Assembly (NCBI GenBank): GCA_017849615.1
Contig: JAFIGS010000014.1
Location: 1-64,000, forward strand
Origin: Pseudolabrys sp.
GTDB taxonomy: Bacteria; Pseudomonadota; Alphaproteobacteria; Rhizobiales; Xanthobacteraceae
Reading direction: 5' to 3'
Length of the DNA stretch: 64,000 nucleotides
Shown: in pieces, positions 51,529 through 60,456 of the stretch
Numbering within the stretch: position 1 is the first letter of the stretch
How the letters are laid out: each line of letters starts with the position of its first letter
The notes under the pieces: generated by a model
Told to the model about the DNA's origin: nothing
The model's input: only the letters and a program-made list of their open reading frames with translations
Database searches by the model: none
Position numbers and translations under genes: made by a program

Positions 51529-52137
51529 TCAGTTCGCGGCGGCCAGTGCCGGGAAGCTCAGCCCACCCGAGGCCTTGGTCAGTTCGTCGTGGATGTTGCA
51601 CAACGTGACCTTGAGATAATTGCGCGTCGTTTCCAGATCGCGCCCGCGCAATTTCTCGTGGATCGGCATCAGGTCGAAATACGGCTTGGCGAAGGGCTCG
51701 GGGATATCCATCGCCCGCTTCGGCGGATGCAGGGCGATCTGCTGCAGCCGAAGCGCCAGATCGGCCCGCAGCGCCTCCCACTCGGCGCTCTCCACCACCG
51801 CCGGCACGGGATAACGGTCGAACACCGACAAGACCACCGCCACCAGGTGGTCGAACTCCTCCGGAGTCGGACGGCGGCCCTCGCGACAAAGCACCGCAAA
51901 CACGACCTCGGCGACCATCACGAGGCCGAGCGGATAGGCCCGCCAGCGCGACACCTCGACCGCCGCATGGAAGCCGGGCTCCTTAAACAGCACTTTCGAG
52001 TAGTGGCCGGCGCGCGCGCGTGAATATTCGTAGATCGCCTTCTGAACGAGAAAAGCCGCGTTGCGATCGATGAAATCGGCGAGCGCCTCGCGATCGCGAA
52101 CCGCGGGGCGGCGACGGAAAATGTCAGAGAACGCCAT
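51529..52137 (-). CDS. conserved alphaproteobacterial hypothetical protein
   Basis: 202 aa from ATG 52137 (MAFSDIFRRRP); a longer frame to 52383 has AT-rich codons and no ribosome site. The sequence has DREALADFIDRNAAFLVQK, YEYSRARAGHYSKVLF and IPEPFAKPYFDLMPIHEKLR, and is predicted all-helical and soluble. I know similar proteins only as unnamed neighbours of DUF4212/symporter genes. It is divergent from them across a 297-bp AT-rich region and may share their control. Confidence 0.8.
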   Translation of the reverse strand: MAFSDIFRRRPAVRDREALADFIDRNAAFLVQKAIYEYSRARAGHYSKVLFKEPGFHAAVEVSRWRAYPLGLVMVAEVVFAVLCREGRRPTPEEFDHLVAVVLSVFDRYPVPAVVESAEWEALRADLALRLQQIALHPPKRAMDIPEPFAKPYFDLMPIHEKLRGRDLETTRNYLKVTLCNIHDELTKASGGLSFPALAAAN

Positions 52138-52434
52138 CTGTTTGTTTTTCCATGTCGCGAGAAAAGCTGTTTCTTTCGCAGTTGCGAAATAAACTCTATC
52201 AAAAAATGCCTTATGAATCATAGCCGAAATAGCAATGGATAGTTCTAAAGTATTATAAAGACTCACTAAGTCGAGATGGTACCTTCCCTTTACGACAAAT
52301 CCGCCGAAAGAGCGGACGCGAGCGGCAGCTTGGGGGATGCCGCGCCATTTCATTTCCTGTCGCCCCCTCAGAACGTCCAGCAACGTCCGATCCGCCGCCC
52401 GGCGGACGGCCTTTCGAGGGAGAGGCAGCGCCCC
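52138..52434. other. AT-rich divergent promoter region before the symporter operon
   Basis: 297 bp without a supported gene between the divergent hypothetical gene and DUF4212. The part 52140-52270 is markedly AT-rich for this genome (for example AGTATTATAAAGACTC), as expected for a regulated promoter or upstream activation site. No exact operator repeat stands out. Confidence 0.45.
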
Positions 52435-52719
52435 ATGAGTTCACCGACAAACTCGACGACAAACGAGAACGACAAGGCACACTGGGATAAAACAACGCGC
52501 CTGATGTACATGCATCTCGGCGCCTGGTTCTTCTTCGGCTACGTGGTCCACTTTTTCGTGGTCCCGCTGAACAAGATCACCATCCCGATCCTCAACTTCC
52601 CGCTCGGCTTCTACATGGCCGCTCAGGGCTCGCTGATCGCCTTCGTGGTCATCCTCTTCCTGTTCGCCAAGCAGCAGGATGCGATCGACCGCGAATTCGG
52701 CGTCGCCGAAGACGAATGA
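52435..52719 (+). CDS. DUF4212 small subunit of sodium/substrate symporter
   Basis: 94 aa from ATG 52435. Two membrane helices (WFFFGYVVHFFVVPL and the PLGFYMAAQGSLIAFVVILFLF region) and a short N-terminal polar part match DUF4212 (YjcH-like). These proteins always accompany an ActP-like symporter, whose gene starts 10 bp later. GGGAGAG upstream is a good ribosome site. The role is probably a small accessory subunit. Confidence 0.9.
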   Translation: MSSPTNSTTNENDKAHWDKTTRLMYMHLGAWFFFGYVVHFFVVPLNKITIPILNFPLGFYMAAQGSLIAFVVILFLFAKQQDAIDREFGVAEDE

Positions 52720-52729
52720 GGGGCGCCCC

Positions 52730-54703
52730 ATGACAACAGCAACGGGCGGAAGCTCGGATTTCATCAAGAACCTGGGAAAGATGTACGCCACTTACACTGG
52801 CACCTTCCTTGGTTTCATCATCTTGCTCGCCGTCCTCGAACAGGTCGGCGTGCCGAACAAGATTCTCGGCTATCTGTTCGTCGGCTTCACCATCGCGGTT
52901 TACGCCGTCATCGGCGTGATGTCGCGAACCGCGGAAGTGTCCGAGTATTACGTCGCGGGCCGCCGCGTTCCGGCGCTCTATAACGGCATGGCGACCGGCG
53001 CCGACTGGATGTCGGCGGCGTCGTTCGTCGGCATGGCCGGCACCCTGTTCCTGCTCGGCTATGACGGCCTGGCCTGGGTGCTCGGCTGGACCGGCGGCTT
53101 CGTGCTCGTGTCCATCCTGATCGGCCCCTACCTGCGCAAGTTCGGCGCCTATACGGTTCCGGACTTCATGGCGTTCCGCTTCGGCGGCAACACCGCGCGC
53201 ATGGTGGCGGTGATCGTGCTGGTGTGCTGCTCGTTCACCTACGTGACCGCGCAGATCTTCGGCACCGGCATCATCGCCTCGCGCTTCCTCGGCATGCAGT
53301 TCGAGGTGGCGGTGTTCGCGGGCCTCGCCGGCATCCTGCTCTGCTCGATGCTCGGCGGCATGCGCGCGGTGACCTGGACGCAGATCGCCCAGTACATCGT
53401 GCTCATCATCGCCTACCTGACGCCGATCATCATCCTGTCGACGAAGAAGTACGGCATTCCGATCCCGGAACTGACCTACGGCAATGCCATCGCCGACATC
53501 ACCGCGCGCGAACAGCAGATGCTGGCGACGGGCCTGGCCACCGCGGCCGGTCTCAAGCCGCACATCCAGCCGTTCATCAACTACACGCCGCTGAACTTCT
53601 TCGGCATCGTGATCTGCATGATGATCGGCACCGCGTCGCTGCCGCACATCCTGATGCGCTACTTCACCACACCCACCGTGCGTGAAGCGCGCCAGTCCGT
53701 CGCCTGGTCGTTGCTGTTCATCTTCCTGCTTTACTTCTCGGCGCCCGCTTACGCCGCGTTCTCGAAGCTGGAGGTGTACACCAACATCATCGGCCGCGAT
53801 CTGACCGAGGTCCGTCCCTGGATGTTCACCTGGGGCGAGCTCGGCCTGATCCAGATCTGCGGCAAGAACGCCGCTTCGATCGATGCCATCGTCGCCGCCT
53901 GTAAGGCGATCGCCGGGCATACGGGCGTCGTGCGTCTGCAGGACTTCGTGATCAACACGGACGTCATCGTGCTCTCCACGCCGGAGATCGCGGGCCTTCC
54001 GTACGTGATCTCGGGTCTGGTCGCCGCCGGCGGTCTCGCCGCCGCGCTGTCGACCGCCGACGGCCTACTGCTCGCCATCGCCAACGCGCTCAGCCACGAC
54101 ATCTACTACAAGATGGTCGATCCCGCCGCGCCGACGGTCCGCCGTCTGCTCGTCGCCCGCATCTTGCTGCTGATCGTCGCCGTGGCCGCCGCCTACACCG
54201 CATCGACGCGGCCGGGCGACATCCTCGCGATGGTCGGCTGGGCGTTCTCGCTCGCCATGGCCGGCAACTTCCCGGCGCTCATCATGGGCGTCTGGTGGAA
54301 GCGGACCACGGCGGTGGGCGCGGTCTCGGGCATGATCGCGGGCTTCGGCCTGTGCGTGTTCTACCTCGTCGTGACCCGTTACTTCCCGGGCGCGGGCGTG
54401 GCGTACTTCGGTATGTCGTCGCTCGCCAACCCGGCCACGGGTCTGCCGCTGGTCGATCTCGCCAAGGCCATGGCCGCTCCGAACGCGATGGATAGCTGGG
54501 TGCTCGTCTCGCACCCGCTGGCCAGCAAGGTCGGCTGGTTCGGGCTCAACAACATCGCGGCGGGCCTCCTCGGCATGCCGGTCGGCTTCCTGGTCATCTA
54601 CGTGGTCAGCCTGATGGGCAAGGAGCCGTCGAAGGAAATGCAGGCCTATGTCGACGAGATCCGCAAGCCGCGTGGCCGTACGGTTCTCGAAGAAAAGACC
54701 TGA
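52730..54703 (+). CDS. sodium/solute symporter, VC_2705/ActP-like (acetate type)
   Basis: 657 aa from ATG 52730, SSS family, with about 13-14 helices. It has the VAGRRVPALYNGMATGADWMSAASFVG region (about 80-107) and the AAALSTADGLLLAIANALSHDIYY sodium-site region. An insert of about 80 residues (about 340-420, with paired Cys in ICGKN...AACKA) is typical of the VC_2705 subfamily. It likely takes up acetate or another short carboxylate with sodium. It is cotranscribed with DUF4212 and ends in a strong terminator. Confidence 0.92.
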   Translation: MTTATGGSSDFIKNLGKMYATYTGTFLGFIILLAVLEQVGVPNKILGYLFVGFTIAVYAVIGVMSRTAEVSEYYVAGRRVPALYNGMATGADWMSAASFVGMAGTLFLLGYDGLAWVLGWTGGFVLVSILIGPYLRKFGAYTVPDFMAFRFGGNTARMVAVIVLVCCSFTYVTAQIFGTGIIASRFLGMQFEVAVFAGLAGILLCSMLGGMRAVTWTQIAQYIVLIIAYLTPIIILSTKKYGIPIPELTYGNAIADITAREQQMLATGLATAAGLKPHIQPFINYTPLNFFGIVICMMIGTASLPHILMRYFTTPTVREARQSVAWSLLFIFLLYFSAPAYAAFSKLEVYTNIIGRDLTEVRPWMFTWGELGLIQICGKNAASIDAIVAACKAIAGHTGVVRLQDFVINTDVIVLSTPEIAGLPYVISGLVAAGGLAAALSTADGLLLAIANALSHDIYYKMVDPAAPTVRRLLVARILLLIVAVAAAYTASTRPGDILAMVGWAFSLAMAGNFPALIMGVWWKRTTAVGAVSGMIAGFGLCVFYLVVTRYFPGAGVAYFGMSSLANPATGLPLVDLAKAMAAPNAMDSWVLVSHPLASKVGWFGLNNIAAGLLGMPVGFLVIYVVSLMGKEPSKEMQAYVDEIRKPRGRTVLEEKT

Positions 54704-54725
54704 GCGAAACTACGATCCCAACCGG

Positions 54726-54754
54726 AGCGGGGCCTCTCGAGGCCCCGCTTTTTT
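54726..54754 (+). terminator. intrinsic terminator after the symporter gene
   Basis: GCGGGGCC (54727-54734) and GGCCCCGC (54741-54748) form an 8-bp GC stem, extendable to 10 bp, with a TCTCGA loop and six Ts directly after. It lies 23 bp past the stop and is a textbook Rho-independent terminator on the plus strand. Confidence 0.93.
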
Positions 54755-54816
54755 ATCCGGTTGCGGCAGCGTCTTTCGCTTGCCATTGTCGGAGGACGAG
54801 CGGAGGAAGCCGGCCC

Positions 54817-55128
54817 GTGGATACGAGTAACCCGTCCTTCTGGATCTACCAGGTCCCGAATTTCGCGCTCGCCGTGGTGATGTACACCATGCTCGGCCGC
54901 GTGCTGCTCGGCCTGTTCGTCGACGCCGACTCGCCGAATTACATCTGGCGTTTTTTCTGCCGGCTGACCGACCCCTTCGTCGCCCTGATTTCCCTCGTCA
55001 CGCCGAAAGCGGCGCCACCCGTGATCGTGTGGCTGTTCGGCTTCGTCTGGCTGTTCTGGCTGCGGGTCGGGCTGCTCTATCTATTCCTGCTGCTCGGCGC
55101 CATTCCGAAGACGGGCGTGACGCAATGA
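54817..55128 (+). CDS. small membrane protein, YggT-like
   Basis: 103 aa, GTG start 54817 preceded by GGAGGA. It has two long hydrophobic segments with a linker NYIWRFFCRLTDPFVALIS that resembles the first YggT/CcmD-like repeat (TDPFL.LI.P). Only one repeat is present, whereas many YggT proteins have two. Its stop overlaps the next gene as ATGA. No function is known. Confidence 0.6.
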   Translation: MDTSNPSFWIYQVPNFALAVVMYTMLGRVLLGLFVDADSPNYIWRFFCRLTDPFVALISLVTPKAAPPVIVWLFGFVWLFWLRVGLLYLFLLLGAIPKTGVTQ

Positions 55129-55451
55129 ACAAGAACCATTTCTATATCGGCATCGCCTTCTTCGGCATGATCAACGGCATCTTCAATCAGCTCGCGCTGC
55201 TGTTCGCGCTGATCCATGTGCAGATCCTGGCCCCGGCGCTGCTGTTCGGCTCGACCGGGCTGACGCTGATGTTTTCCTCGCTGATGGTCTCGACCGCCAC
55301 CATCATTATCGCCGGCATTCCGGCCGCCCTGTATGAGCGCTTCGCCGGCGCCGCGGATGAGTCGACACCGACCTCGCTCTGGATATGGCTTGCCGGTACC
55401 GCGCTACTGACACTGCCGGCGATCGGAAACTTCCTCGAATACGGCCTTTAA
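55125..55451 (+). CDS. small integral membrane protein, function unknown
   Basis: 108 aa, starting at ATG 55125 within the ATGA overlap with the YggT-like gene. Three hydrophobic helices are seen (FYIGIAFFGMIN..., TGLTLMFSSLMVSTATIIIAGIP, LWIWLAGTALLTLPAIG). No recognised motif is present. The overlap shows the two small proteins are made together and may form a complex. Confidence 0.7.
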   Translation: MNKNHFYIGIAFFGMINGIFNQLALLFALIHVQILAPALLFGSTGLTLMFSSLMVSTATIIIAGIPAALYERFAGAADESTPTSLWIWLAGTALLTLPAIGNFLEYGL

Positions 55452-55641
55452 CCCAGGCTCCGGAACGCTCAGATCAAAGAAGTCCGGCGGCCGGAACGGA
55501 CCGCCGATCACAGGGTTGTGCTTGCCGAAGCCTGTCCGGGTCAAAGGCTCGCTGGCATATATATTGCTAGTTTAAACACTGACATCCGAACTGCAGAAAC
55601 GTCCGGGGGATTCGTCGGAGGCTCTTCAAAGGAGAGACGCC

Positions 55642-56022
55642 ATGATCCCGTGCGAGCGCTATGCTCATTTCACTCTGGTCCGCGACGCCAGCCTGTTCGG
55701 CGTCGCCGCCGTGATGTTCATGATCGGCTTCAGTTTCGAACCGGCGCTGGCGCTCGATCTGGCGGCGACGATCGCGCTGATCTTCGCCGTGGTCCAGATC
55801 GTGCGCTTCATCCTGCTCACCGAGGATCGCTTCCGGCATGGCGAAGTCTGGCGGTCGTTGCGGCCCGACGAGCGCCCGGCCGGGGTCCATGGCATCCAGG
55901 TCGCGCTCAATGCGATGCAGACCCTGATGCTGCGCTTTGCCAAGAAGGCCGCCGGCACGGCGGTGATGCTTTACGGCTCGGGCCTGCTGCTGTCGCTGAC
56001 CTTCGGCTTCGACGGGATTTGA
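55642..56022 (+). CDS. small membrane protein, paralogue A
   Basis: 126 aa, ATG 55642 with GGAGAG upstream. Two N-terminal helices (SLFGVAAVMFMIGFSF and DLAATIALIFAVVQIV) and one C-terminal helix are seen. The middle carries WRSLRPDERP. It aligns along its length with the next gene (LFG...MIG.SF, W..L.PDERP), so the pair is a tandem duplication. No family is recognised. Confidence 0.75.
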   Translation: MIPCERYAHFTLVRDASLFGVAAVMFMIGFSFEPALALDLAATIALIFAVVQIVRFILLTEDRFRHGEVWRSLRPDERPAGVHGIQVALNAMQTLMLRFAKKAAGTAVMLYGSGLLLSLTFGFDGI

Positions 56023-56104
56023 TTCAGCACACCGGTTTGTGAGGACGGCGGCCGAAATGGTCGGTTAATCTCGGCGCACCGACAACAGGTCGCGAGCCTT
56101 TGCC

Positions 56105-56473
56105 ATGGAGCCGATGCGGCGGATCGCCTACGAGGTGGTGCAGCGCGCCTGTCTCTTCGGATCGCTGGCGATTTTCTGCGTCATGATCGGGATGTCGTTC
56201 GATGCGCGGCTGGCCTTCCAGACCGGCGGCACGCTGACCGCGGTCATGGCGCTCACGCTGATCTACAAGGCGCGCGAAGCGCCGACCAAACCCTACAAGA
56301 AAACCGAGTTGTGGCTGTATCTGCCGGAGGACGAGCGCCCTCCGGCCGCGCAGGCGCAATGGGCCAGCGCCACGGTGCTCCGCGAGACCTATCTGACATT
56401 CGCGCTGTGGACCTCGGCGATATCGATCGCCATGTGGGTGCTCGCGCTCCTGTTCCGGCTCGCCGGATTCTGA
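56105..56473 (+). CDS. small membrane protein, paralogue B
   Basis: 122 aa, ATG 56105, 82 bp after paralogue A. It shares LFGSLAIFCVMIGMSF, the second helix and LWLYLPEDERP with it, and has a C-terminal helix ISIAMWVLALLFRL. A second ATG three codons on is also possible. Function unknown. It converges with yjbQ, 9 bp apart. Confidence 0.75.
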   Translation: MEPMRRIAYEVVQRACLFGSLAIFCVMIGMSFDARLAFQTGGTLTAVMALTLIYKAREAPTKPYKKTELWLYLPEDERPPAAQAQWASATVLRETYLTFALWTSAISIAMWVLALLFRLAGF

Positions 56474-56482
56474 AAGCGACGC

Positions 56483-56944
56483 CTAGCGCCGGCTGCCGAC
56501 GTACTGAAAAATCACCTCGCGTGTATGCGGCGCGCTGCGGTGCTCGATGAGATAAAGCCCCTGCCAGGTGCCGAGCGCGAGCTTGCCGCCGGCGACCGGC
56601 ACATGCAGCGTGACCCCGCTGAGCATCGCCTTCACATGCGCCGGCATGTCATCGGGTCCTTCGGCATCATGCACCCAGGGCGCCGACTGCGGAGCCAGCC
56701 GGTCGAGCGCCGTCATCAGATCGGTCTGCACGTCGGGATCGGCATTTTCCTGGATGGTCAGCGACGCCGACGTGTGGCGGATGAAGGCGAGAAACACACC
56801 GTCGCCCGCGCCGGCCTGCGCCACGAAGTCGCGCGCCGCGCCCGAGATCTCGGTAAAGCCGGCGCCACGCGTGTCGACCCGCAGCGTGGCGCTGAAAACC
56901 GACTGCACGGTGGCTTCGCTGATGGGAGAGAGACGTCCCGGCAT
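56483..56944 (-). CDS. yjbQ: YjbQ/UPF0047 family protein
   Basis: 153 aa with the UPF0047 core: FIRHTSASLTIQENADPDVQTDL (about 54-76) and HVPVAGGKLALGTWQGLYLIEHR near the C-terminus. The conserved His/Asp/Glu residues form a metal-like site. YjbQ shows weak thiamine-phosphate synthase activity in E. coli, but its real role is not settled. It is transcribed after the periplasmic protein gene. Confidence 0.9.
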   Translation of the reverse strand: MPGRLSPISEATVQSVFSATLRVDTRGAGFTEISGAARDFVAQAGAGDGVFLAFIRHTSASLTIQENADPDVQTDLMTALDRLAPQSAPWVHDAEGPDDMPAHVKAMLSGVTLHVPVAGGKLALGTWQGLYLIEHRSAPHTREVIFQYVGSRR

Positions 56945-56953
56945 CCGGCGTCA

Positions 56954-57448
56954 CTAGTCCTTCTTGGTCACGTCTTTCTGGAAGTCGTAGACCATATCGA
57001 CGAAATGCCGCCACGCCCGCTCGACGGCGGCGCGGGCCCTTTCCATTTCCTCGCGGGTCGGGAATCGCAATCCGCCATCGTCCTTGCCGGCTCGCGGCGT
57101 CAGTTCGGCCTGCGGCCTTGGCGGCTCGGCATTGGTGCTCGCCGTTTTCAGCCTGTCGATTTCGCCCTGCAGCCGCGCGATTTCGGAGTCGAGAGCGGCG
57201 CGGTCATCGGGCGCAAGTTGGCAGGCCCAGCCGGCGCTGCGTTCGCTGCAGAAGCTGACCTGCCCCGTCGTGTTGTCGAGGCGGAGGTAGCCGCCCTCGG
57301 CCGGCGCGAAACTGAAGCGGCCGCCGGTCTGCGGCCCAAGCTCTTTCGGCATTTCGGCCGGCCCGGGGCTCTTTGGCGCCTCCTGGGCAACGGCCCCGCT
57401 CGCGCCCCACAGCAGGCCGGCGGCAAGGGCAATGGATGCAACTCGCAT
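56954..57448 (-). CDS. secreted protein with coiled coil, function unknown
   Basis: 164 aa from ATG 57448 (MRVASIAL), GGGGAT upstream. It has a signal peptide (about 1-22, ...GAVAQ), then a domain with one Cys pair (FCSERSAGWAC), a predicted coiled coil (DSEIARLQGEIDRLKTAS) and a C-terminal helix (ERARAAVERAWRHFVDMVYDF). It is probably periplasmic. No family is recognised; the cysteines may form a disulfide. Confidence 0.72.
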   Translation of the reverse strand: MRVASIALAAGLLWGASGAVAQEAPKSPGPAEMPKELGPQTGGRFSFAPAEGGYLRLDNTTGQVSFCSERSAGWACQLAPDDRAALDSEIARLQGEIDRLKTASTNAEPPRPQAELTPRAGKDDGGLRFPTREEMERARAAVERAWRHFVDMVYDFQKDVTKKD

Positions 57449-57642
57449 GGAAATCCCCAAGGATCGACGTGAAACGCCTGCGCGCGGCAGCGATGCTAGC
57501 ACCACATCAAGGCGGCCTCGCGTCGGCGGTTCGCCGGTTGTCCACCGGCCTTTCCGCAGCGCAACCAACGGCACCGCAGACCGCCCGCCGAATCGCGACT
57601 TTCCGACGCAATATCATACATTTACAGCAAGCCCCCAGTTTC

Positions 57643-57671
57643 TTGACTCGGGGTAGTGTCATCAGTATGGT
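57643..57671 (+). promoter_or_regulatory. sigma70-type promoter of the F0 ATP synthase operon
   Basis: TTGACT (57643-57648) and TATGGT (57666-57671) are separated by exactly 17 bases, a good match to the housekeeping consensus. It lies 58 bp upstream of atpI, in the divergent region facing the secreted protein gene. Confidence 0.7.
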
Positions 57672-57728
57672 CCGCGCGGCTTTAAGGGCGGCGGTACACA
57701 AAACCCCACGAAATCGCGGGTCAGAAGC

Positions 57729-58079
57729 ATGTCTGATGGCACGCGGAATCAGGGAACACCTCCGGACGACGAAGCCGCTCTCACCGCGAGACTCCAGCGT
57801 CTCGGCGATCGGTTGGCGCAAGCCGACCGGCCTTCCGAACACGAAACTGGTTCTCGGCAGACCGCGAACAACGCCGCCGGGTTCGCCCGCGGTTTCAGGC
57901 TGTCTTCCGAACTTGTTGCTGGCGTGCTTGTGGGGGCGATGATCGGCTGGCTGATCGACCGCTGGCTGGGCATTTCGCCCTGGGGGCTTATCGTGTTTCT
58001 GCTGCTCGGCTTCGCCGCCGGCGTCCTCAACGTGATGCGGGCTGCGGGCGTTGTCCGCGATCCAAACCGGAACGACTAG
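57729..58079 (+). CDS. atpI: ATP synthase accessory protein AtpI
   Basis: 116 aa. The hydrophilic N-terminus (about 1-55) is followed by two membrane helices, SELVAGVLVGAMIGWLIDRWLG and GLIVFLLLGFAAGVLNVM (about 60-105), typical of AtpI/Uup type. AtpI helps assemble the c-ring or handle Mg2+. It heads the F0 operon, 9 bp before atpB. Confidence 0.9.
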   Translation: MSDGTRNQGTPPDDEAALTARLQRLGDRLAQADRPSEHETGSRQTANNAAGFARGFRLSSELVAGVLVGAMIGWLIDRWLGISPWGLIVFLLLGFAAGVLNVMRAAGVVRDPNRND

Positions 58080-58088
58080 AAGACAGAT

Positions 58089-58838
58089 ATGGCCGACCCA
58101 ATCCACCAATTCCAGATCGTGAACCTGTTCCCCGTCGCCAAGGTCGGCGACACCCAGATCATGTTCACCAACTCGGCCGCCTTCATGGTCGCCGCGGTCA
58201 CGGTCATCTCGATCTTCCTGATCGCCGGCTCCGCCAGCCGCAGCCTGGTGCCGGGCCGCCTGCAGTCGATGGTGGAACTCAGCTACGAGTTCGTCGCCAA
58301 CGCCATAAGAAGTACGGCCGGCTCGGACGGCATGCGCTTCTTCCCGTTCGTGTTCTCGCTGTTCATGTTCGTCCTCACGGTGAACCTGCTCGGCCTCATC
58401 CCCTACACCTTCACCGTCACGTCGCACATCATCGTCACCGTGACACTCGCGATGTCGGTGTTCCTGACCGTGCTGGTCTACGGCTTCTACAAGAACGGCC
58501 TGCACTTCTTTAATCTGTTCGTGCCGAAGGGCATTCCGATCTACATCCTGCCGCTGATCGTCGTGATCGAGGTCATCTCCTTCCTCTCGCGGCCGATCTC
58601 GCACAGCGTGCGTCTGTTCGCGAACATGCTGGCCGGCCACATCACGCTGAAGGTGTTCGCGGGCTTCGTGACGCTGCTCGGCAGCGCCGGCGCCGTGGGT
58701 ATTGCCGGCGCAGTGCTGCCTCTCGGCCTCGTCGTCGCGATTACCGCGCTGGAGCTTCTGGTCGCATTCCTGCAGGCCTACGTCTTCGCCATCCTCACCT
58801 GCATCTATCTCAACGATGCTATTCACCCGGGCCACTAA
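58089..58838 (+). CDS. atpB: ATP synthase F0 subunit a (AtpB)
   Basis: 249 aa, five to six helices. The essential Arg is in the [13 protein letters not shown] segment, and the last helices contain [21 protein letters not shown]. Subunit a provides the half-channels for protons against the c-ring. ATG 58089 follows atpI closely; atpE follows 32 bp later. Confidence 0.96.
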   Translation: MADPIHQFQIVNLFPVAKVGDTQIMFTNSAAFMVAAVTVISIFLIAGSASRSLVPGRLQSMVELSYEFVANAIRSTAGSDGMRFFPFVFSLFMFVLTVNLLGLIPYTFTVTSHIIVTVTLAMSVFLTVLVYGFYKNGLHFFNLFVPKGIPIYILPLIVVIEVISFLSRPISHSVRLFANMLAGHITLKVFAGFVTLLGSAGAVGIAGAVLPLGLVVAITALELLVAFLQAYVFAILTCIYLNDAIHPGH

Positions 58839-58870
58839 GGGCCCGACATACCTCGAAAGGGAGTCTTCCT

Positions 58871-59098
58871 ATGGATCCAGTCGCAGCAAAGTACATCGGT
58901 GCCGGCATCGCTTGCATCGGCATGGCGGGCGCCGGTCTCGGCCTCGGCAACATCTTCGGCAGCTTCCTTCAGGGCGCGCTGCGTAACCCGTCGGCCGCGC
59001 AGAGCCAGTTCGGCAACCTGATTTTCGGCTTCGCCGTGACCGAAGCGCTCGGCATCTTCTCGCTGCTGGTCGCCCTCATCCTGCTGTTCGCCGTCTAA
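58871..59098 (+). CDS. atpE: ATP synthase F0 subunit c (AtpE)
   Basis: 75 aa, two helices with the polar loop GALRNPSA (Arg-Asn-Pro is typical). The proton-carrying acid is E58 in AVTEALGIF. The absence of the extra sodium-site residues points to proton use. AAGGGAG before the start gives a strong ribosome site, as expected for the most abundant subunit. Confidence 0.97.
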   Translation: MDPVAAKYIGAGIACIGMAGAGLGLGNIFGSFLQGALRNPSAAQSQFGNLIFGFAVTEALGIFSLLVALILLFAV

Positions 59099-59144
59099 GC
59101 GGCATTCGGCCGGCCGTTAAGGGCAGCCTTTTTAAGAGAGCGTC

Positions 59145-59681
59145 ATGGCAACCTCGACCCACACCGAAGTGCCGTCGGAGCATGGCAAGGGCGTGTTTCC
59201 GCCCTTCGATCCGACGACGTTTCCTTCGCAGCTGGTGTGGCTGATCCTCACCTTCGCCATCCTCTACGCATTGATGGCGAAGGTCGCGTTGCCGCGGATC
59301 GGCGGCATCATCGAGGACCGGCACAAGCGAGTCGCCGACGACGTCGCCGCGGCCGGCAAGCTGAAAGCTGAATCGGAAGCGGCGGTCGCCGCCTACGAGA
59401 AGGCGCTGGCCGAGGCCCGCGCCCGCGCCCAGGTGATCGCGGCGGAAACCCGCGACAAGCAGGCGGCGGAAGCGGAAACCTCGCGCAAGACGCTGGAAGA
59501 TCAGCTCAACATCAAGCTGGCCGATGCCGAGAAGACCATCGCCGCCACCAAGCAGAAGGCGATGGCCGAGGTTCGTGGCATCGCCACAGACGCCGCCAAG
59601 GCGATCGTCGAGCGTCTGACCGGCAAGGCGCCGGCCGATGCAGCGGTCTCATCCGCCGTCGACACCGCGCTCAAGAGCTGA
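59145..59681 (+). CDS. atpF': ATP synthase F0 subunit b' (AtpF2/AtpG)
   Basis: 178 aa with one N-terminal helix (LVWLILTFAILYALM, about 28-45) and a long helical stalk rich in Ala, Glu and Lys. It is the b' partner in heterodimeric b/b' stalks of photosynthetic-type and alphaproteobacterial synthases. It precedes the b gene by 10 bp. Confidence 0.93.
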   Translation: MATSTHTEVPSEHGKGVFPPFDPTTFPSQLVWLILTFAILYALMAKVALPRIGGIIEDRHKRVADDVAAAGKLKAESEAAVAAYEKALAEARARAQVIAAETRDKQAAEAETSRKTLEDQLNIKLADAEKTIAATKQKAMAEVRGIATDAAKAIVERLTGKAPADAAVSSAVDTALKS

Positions 59682-59691
59682 GGACTCATCG

Positions 59692-60183
59692 ATGCAACTT
59701 CTCGCCGCACCTGAGACCTGGGTTGCCGTCGGCTTTGTCCTCTTCCTCGGCGTTCTCGTCTATTTCGGCGTGCCGAAACTGATCGCCAAGGCGCTCGACG
59801 ACCGCGCCGTGCGCATCAAGGCCGAGCTCGACGACGCCCGCAAGCTCAAGGAAGAAGCGACCGCCCTGCTGGCCGAGTATCAGCGCAAGCGTTCGGCCGC
59901 CGAAGCCGAGGCCCAGAGCATCATCGCCGGCGCCCAGGAAGAAGCGGTCCGCATGGCCGCCGAAGCCAAGGCCAAGATCGAGGAGTTCGTGGCCCGCCGC
60001 ACCAAGATGGCCGAGGCCAAGATCGCCCAGGCGGAGGCGCAAGCCGCCGCCGACGTCCGCGCCGCAGCCGCCGAAGCTGCCGTTGCTGCCGCCGAAAAGA
60101 TCCTCACCGCCGACGCCAAGGGCGCGCTGGCCGGCGAGCTGATCTCCAAGGGCATCGAGGACGTGCGCAAGAAGCTCAACTGA
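59692..60183 (+). CDS. atpF: ATP synthase F0 subunit b (AtpF)
   Basis: 163 aa from ATG 59692 (MQLLAAPETW). A single membrane helix (WVAVGFVLFLGVLVYFGVP, about 10-28) precedes a long coiled coil with repeated AEAEA/KAK segments, the peripheral stalk. The open frame upstream overlaps b' and is rejected. It is the last gene, followed by a terminator, so F1 genes are elsewhere. Confidence 0.94.
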   Translation: MQLLAAPETWVAVGFVLFLGVLVYFGVPKLIAKALDDRAVRIKAELDDARKLKEEATALLAEYQRKRSAAEAEAQSIIAGAQEEAVRMAAEAKAKIEEFVARRTKMAEAKIAQAEAQAAADVRAAAAEAAVAAAEKILTADAKGALAGELISKGIEDVRKKLN

Positions 60184-60209
60184 GCGCCCGTCCCGATCGA
60201 ATTTGCAGA

Positions 60210-60235
60210 ACGGCGCCTTCGGGCGCCGTTTTTTT
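60210..60235 (+). terminator. intrinsic terminator of the F0 operon
   Basis: ACGGCGCC (60210-60217) and GGCGCCGT (60222-60229) form an 8-bp stem with a stable TTCG tetraloop and a T-run just after (60229-60235). It lies 27 bp past atpF and is a textbook Rho-independent terminator. Confidence 0.95.
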
Positions 60236-60456
60236 GTCGCGGACGCGGCCCACCCTTATCCCCCGGTAGTACGATCCTGCTCCATTGCCTTCGGGCAATT
60301 CCGGTGCCTTGCATACCGATTCGCCGGGACTATGCTTTCCTCAAGCGATTCGTTTGTGGCGTCCCGCGTCGCGGCGTTTTGTCGCCGCCCTTTGTAAGCG
60401 TCAGCATCGACACAATTCGAGCTTGCCGGAGTGTCCGGCCACGTTTCGGGGGACCC

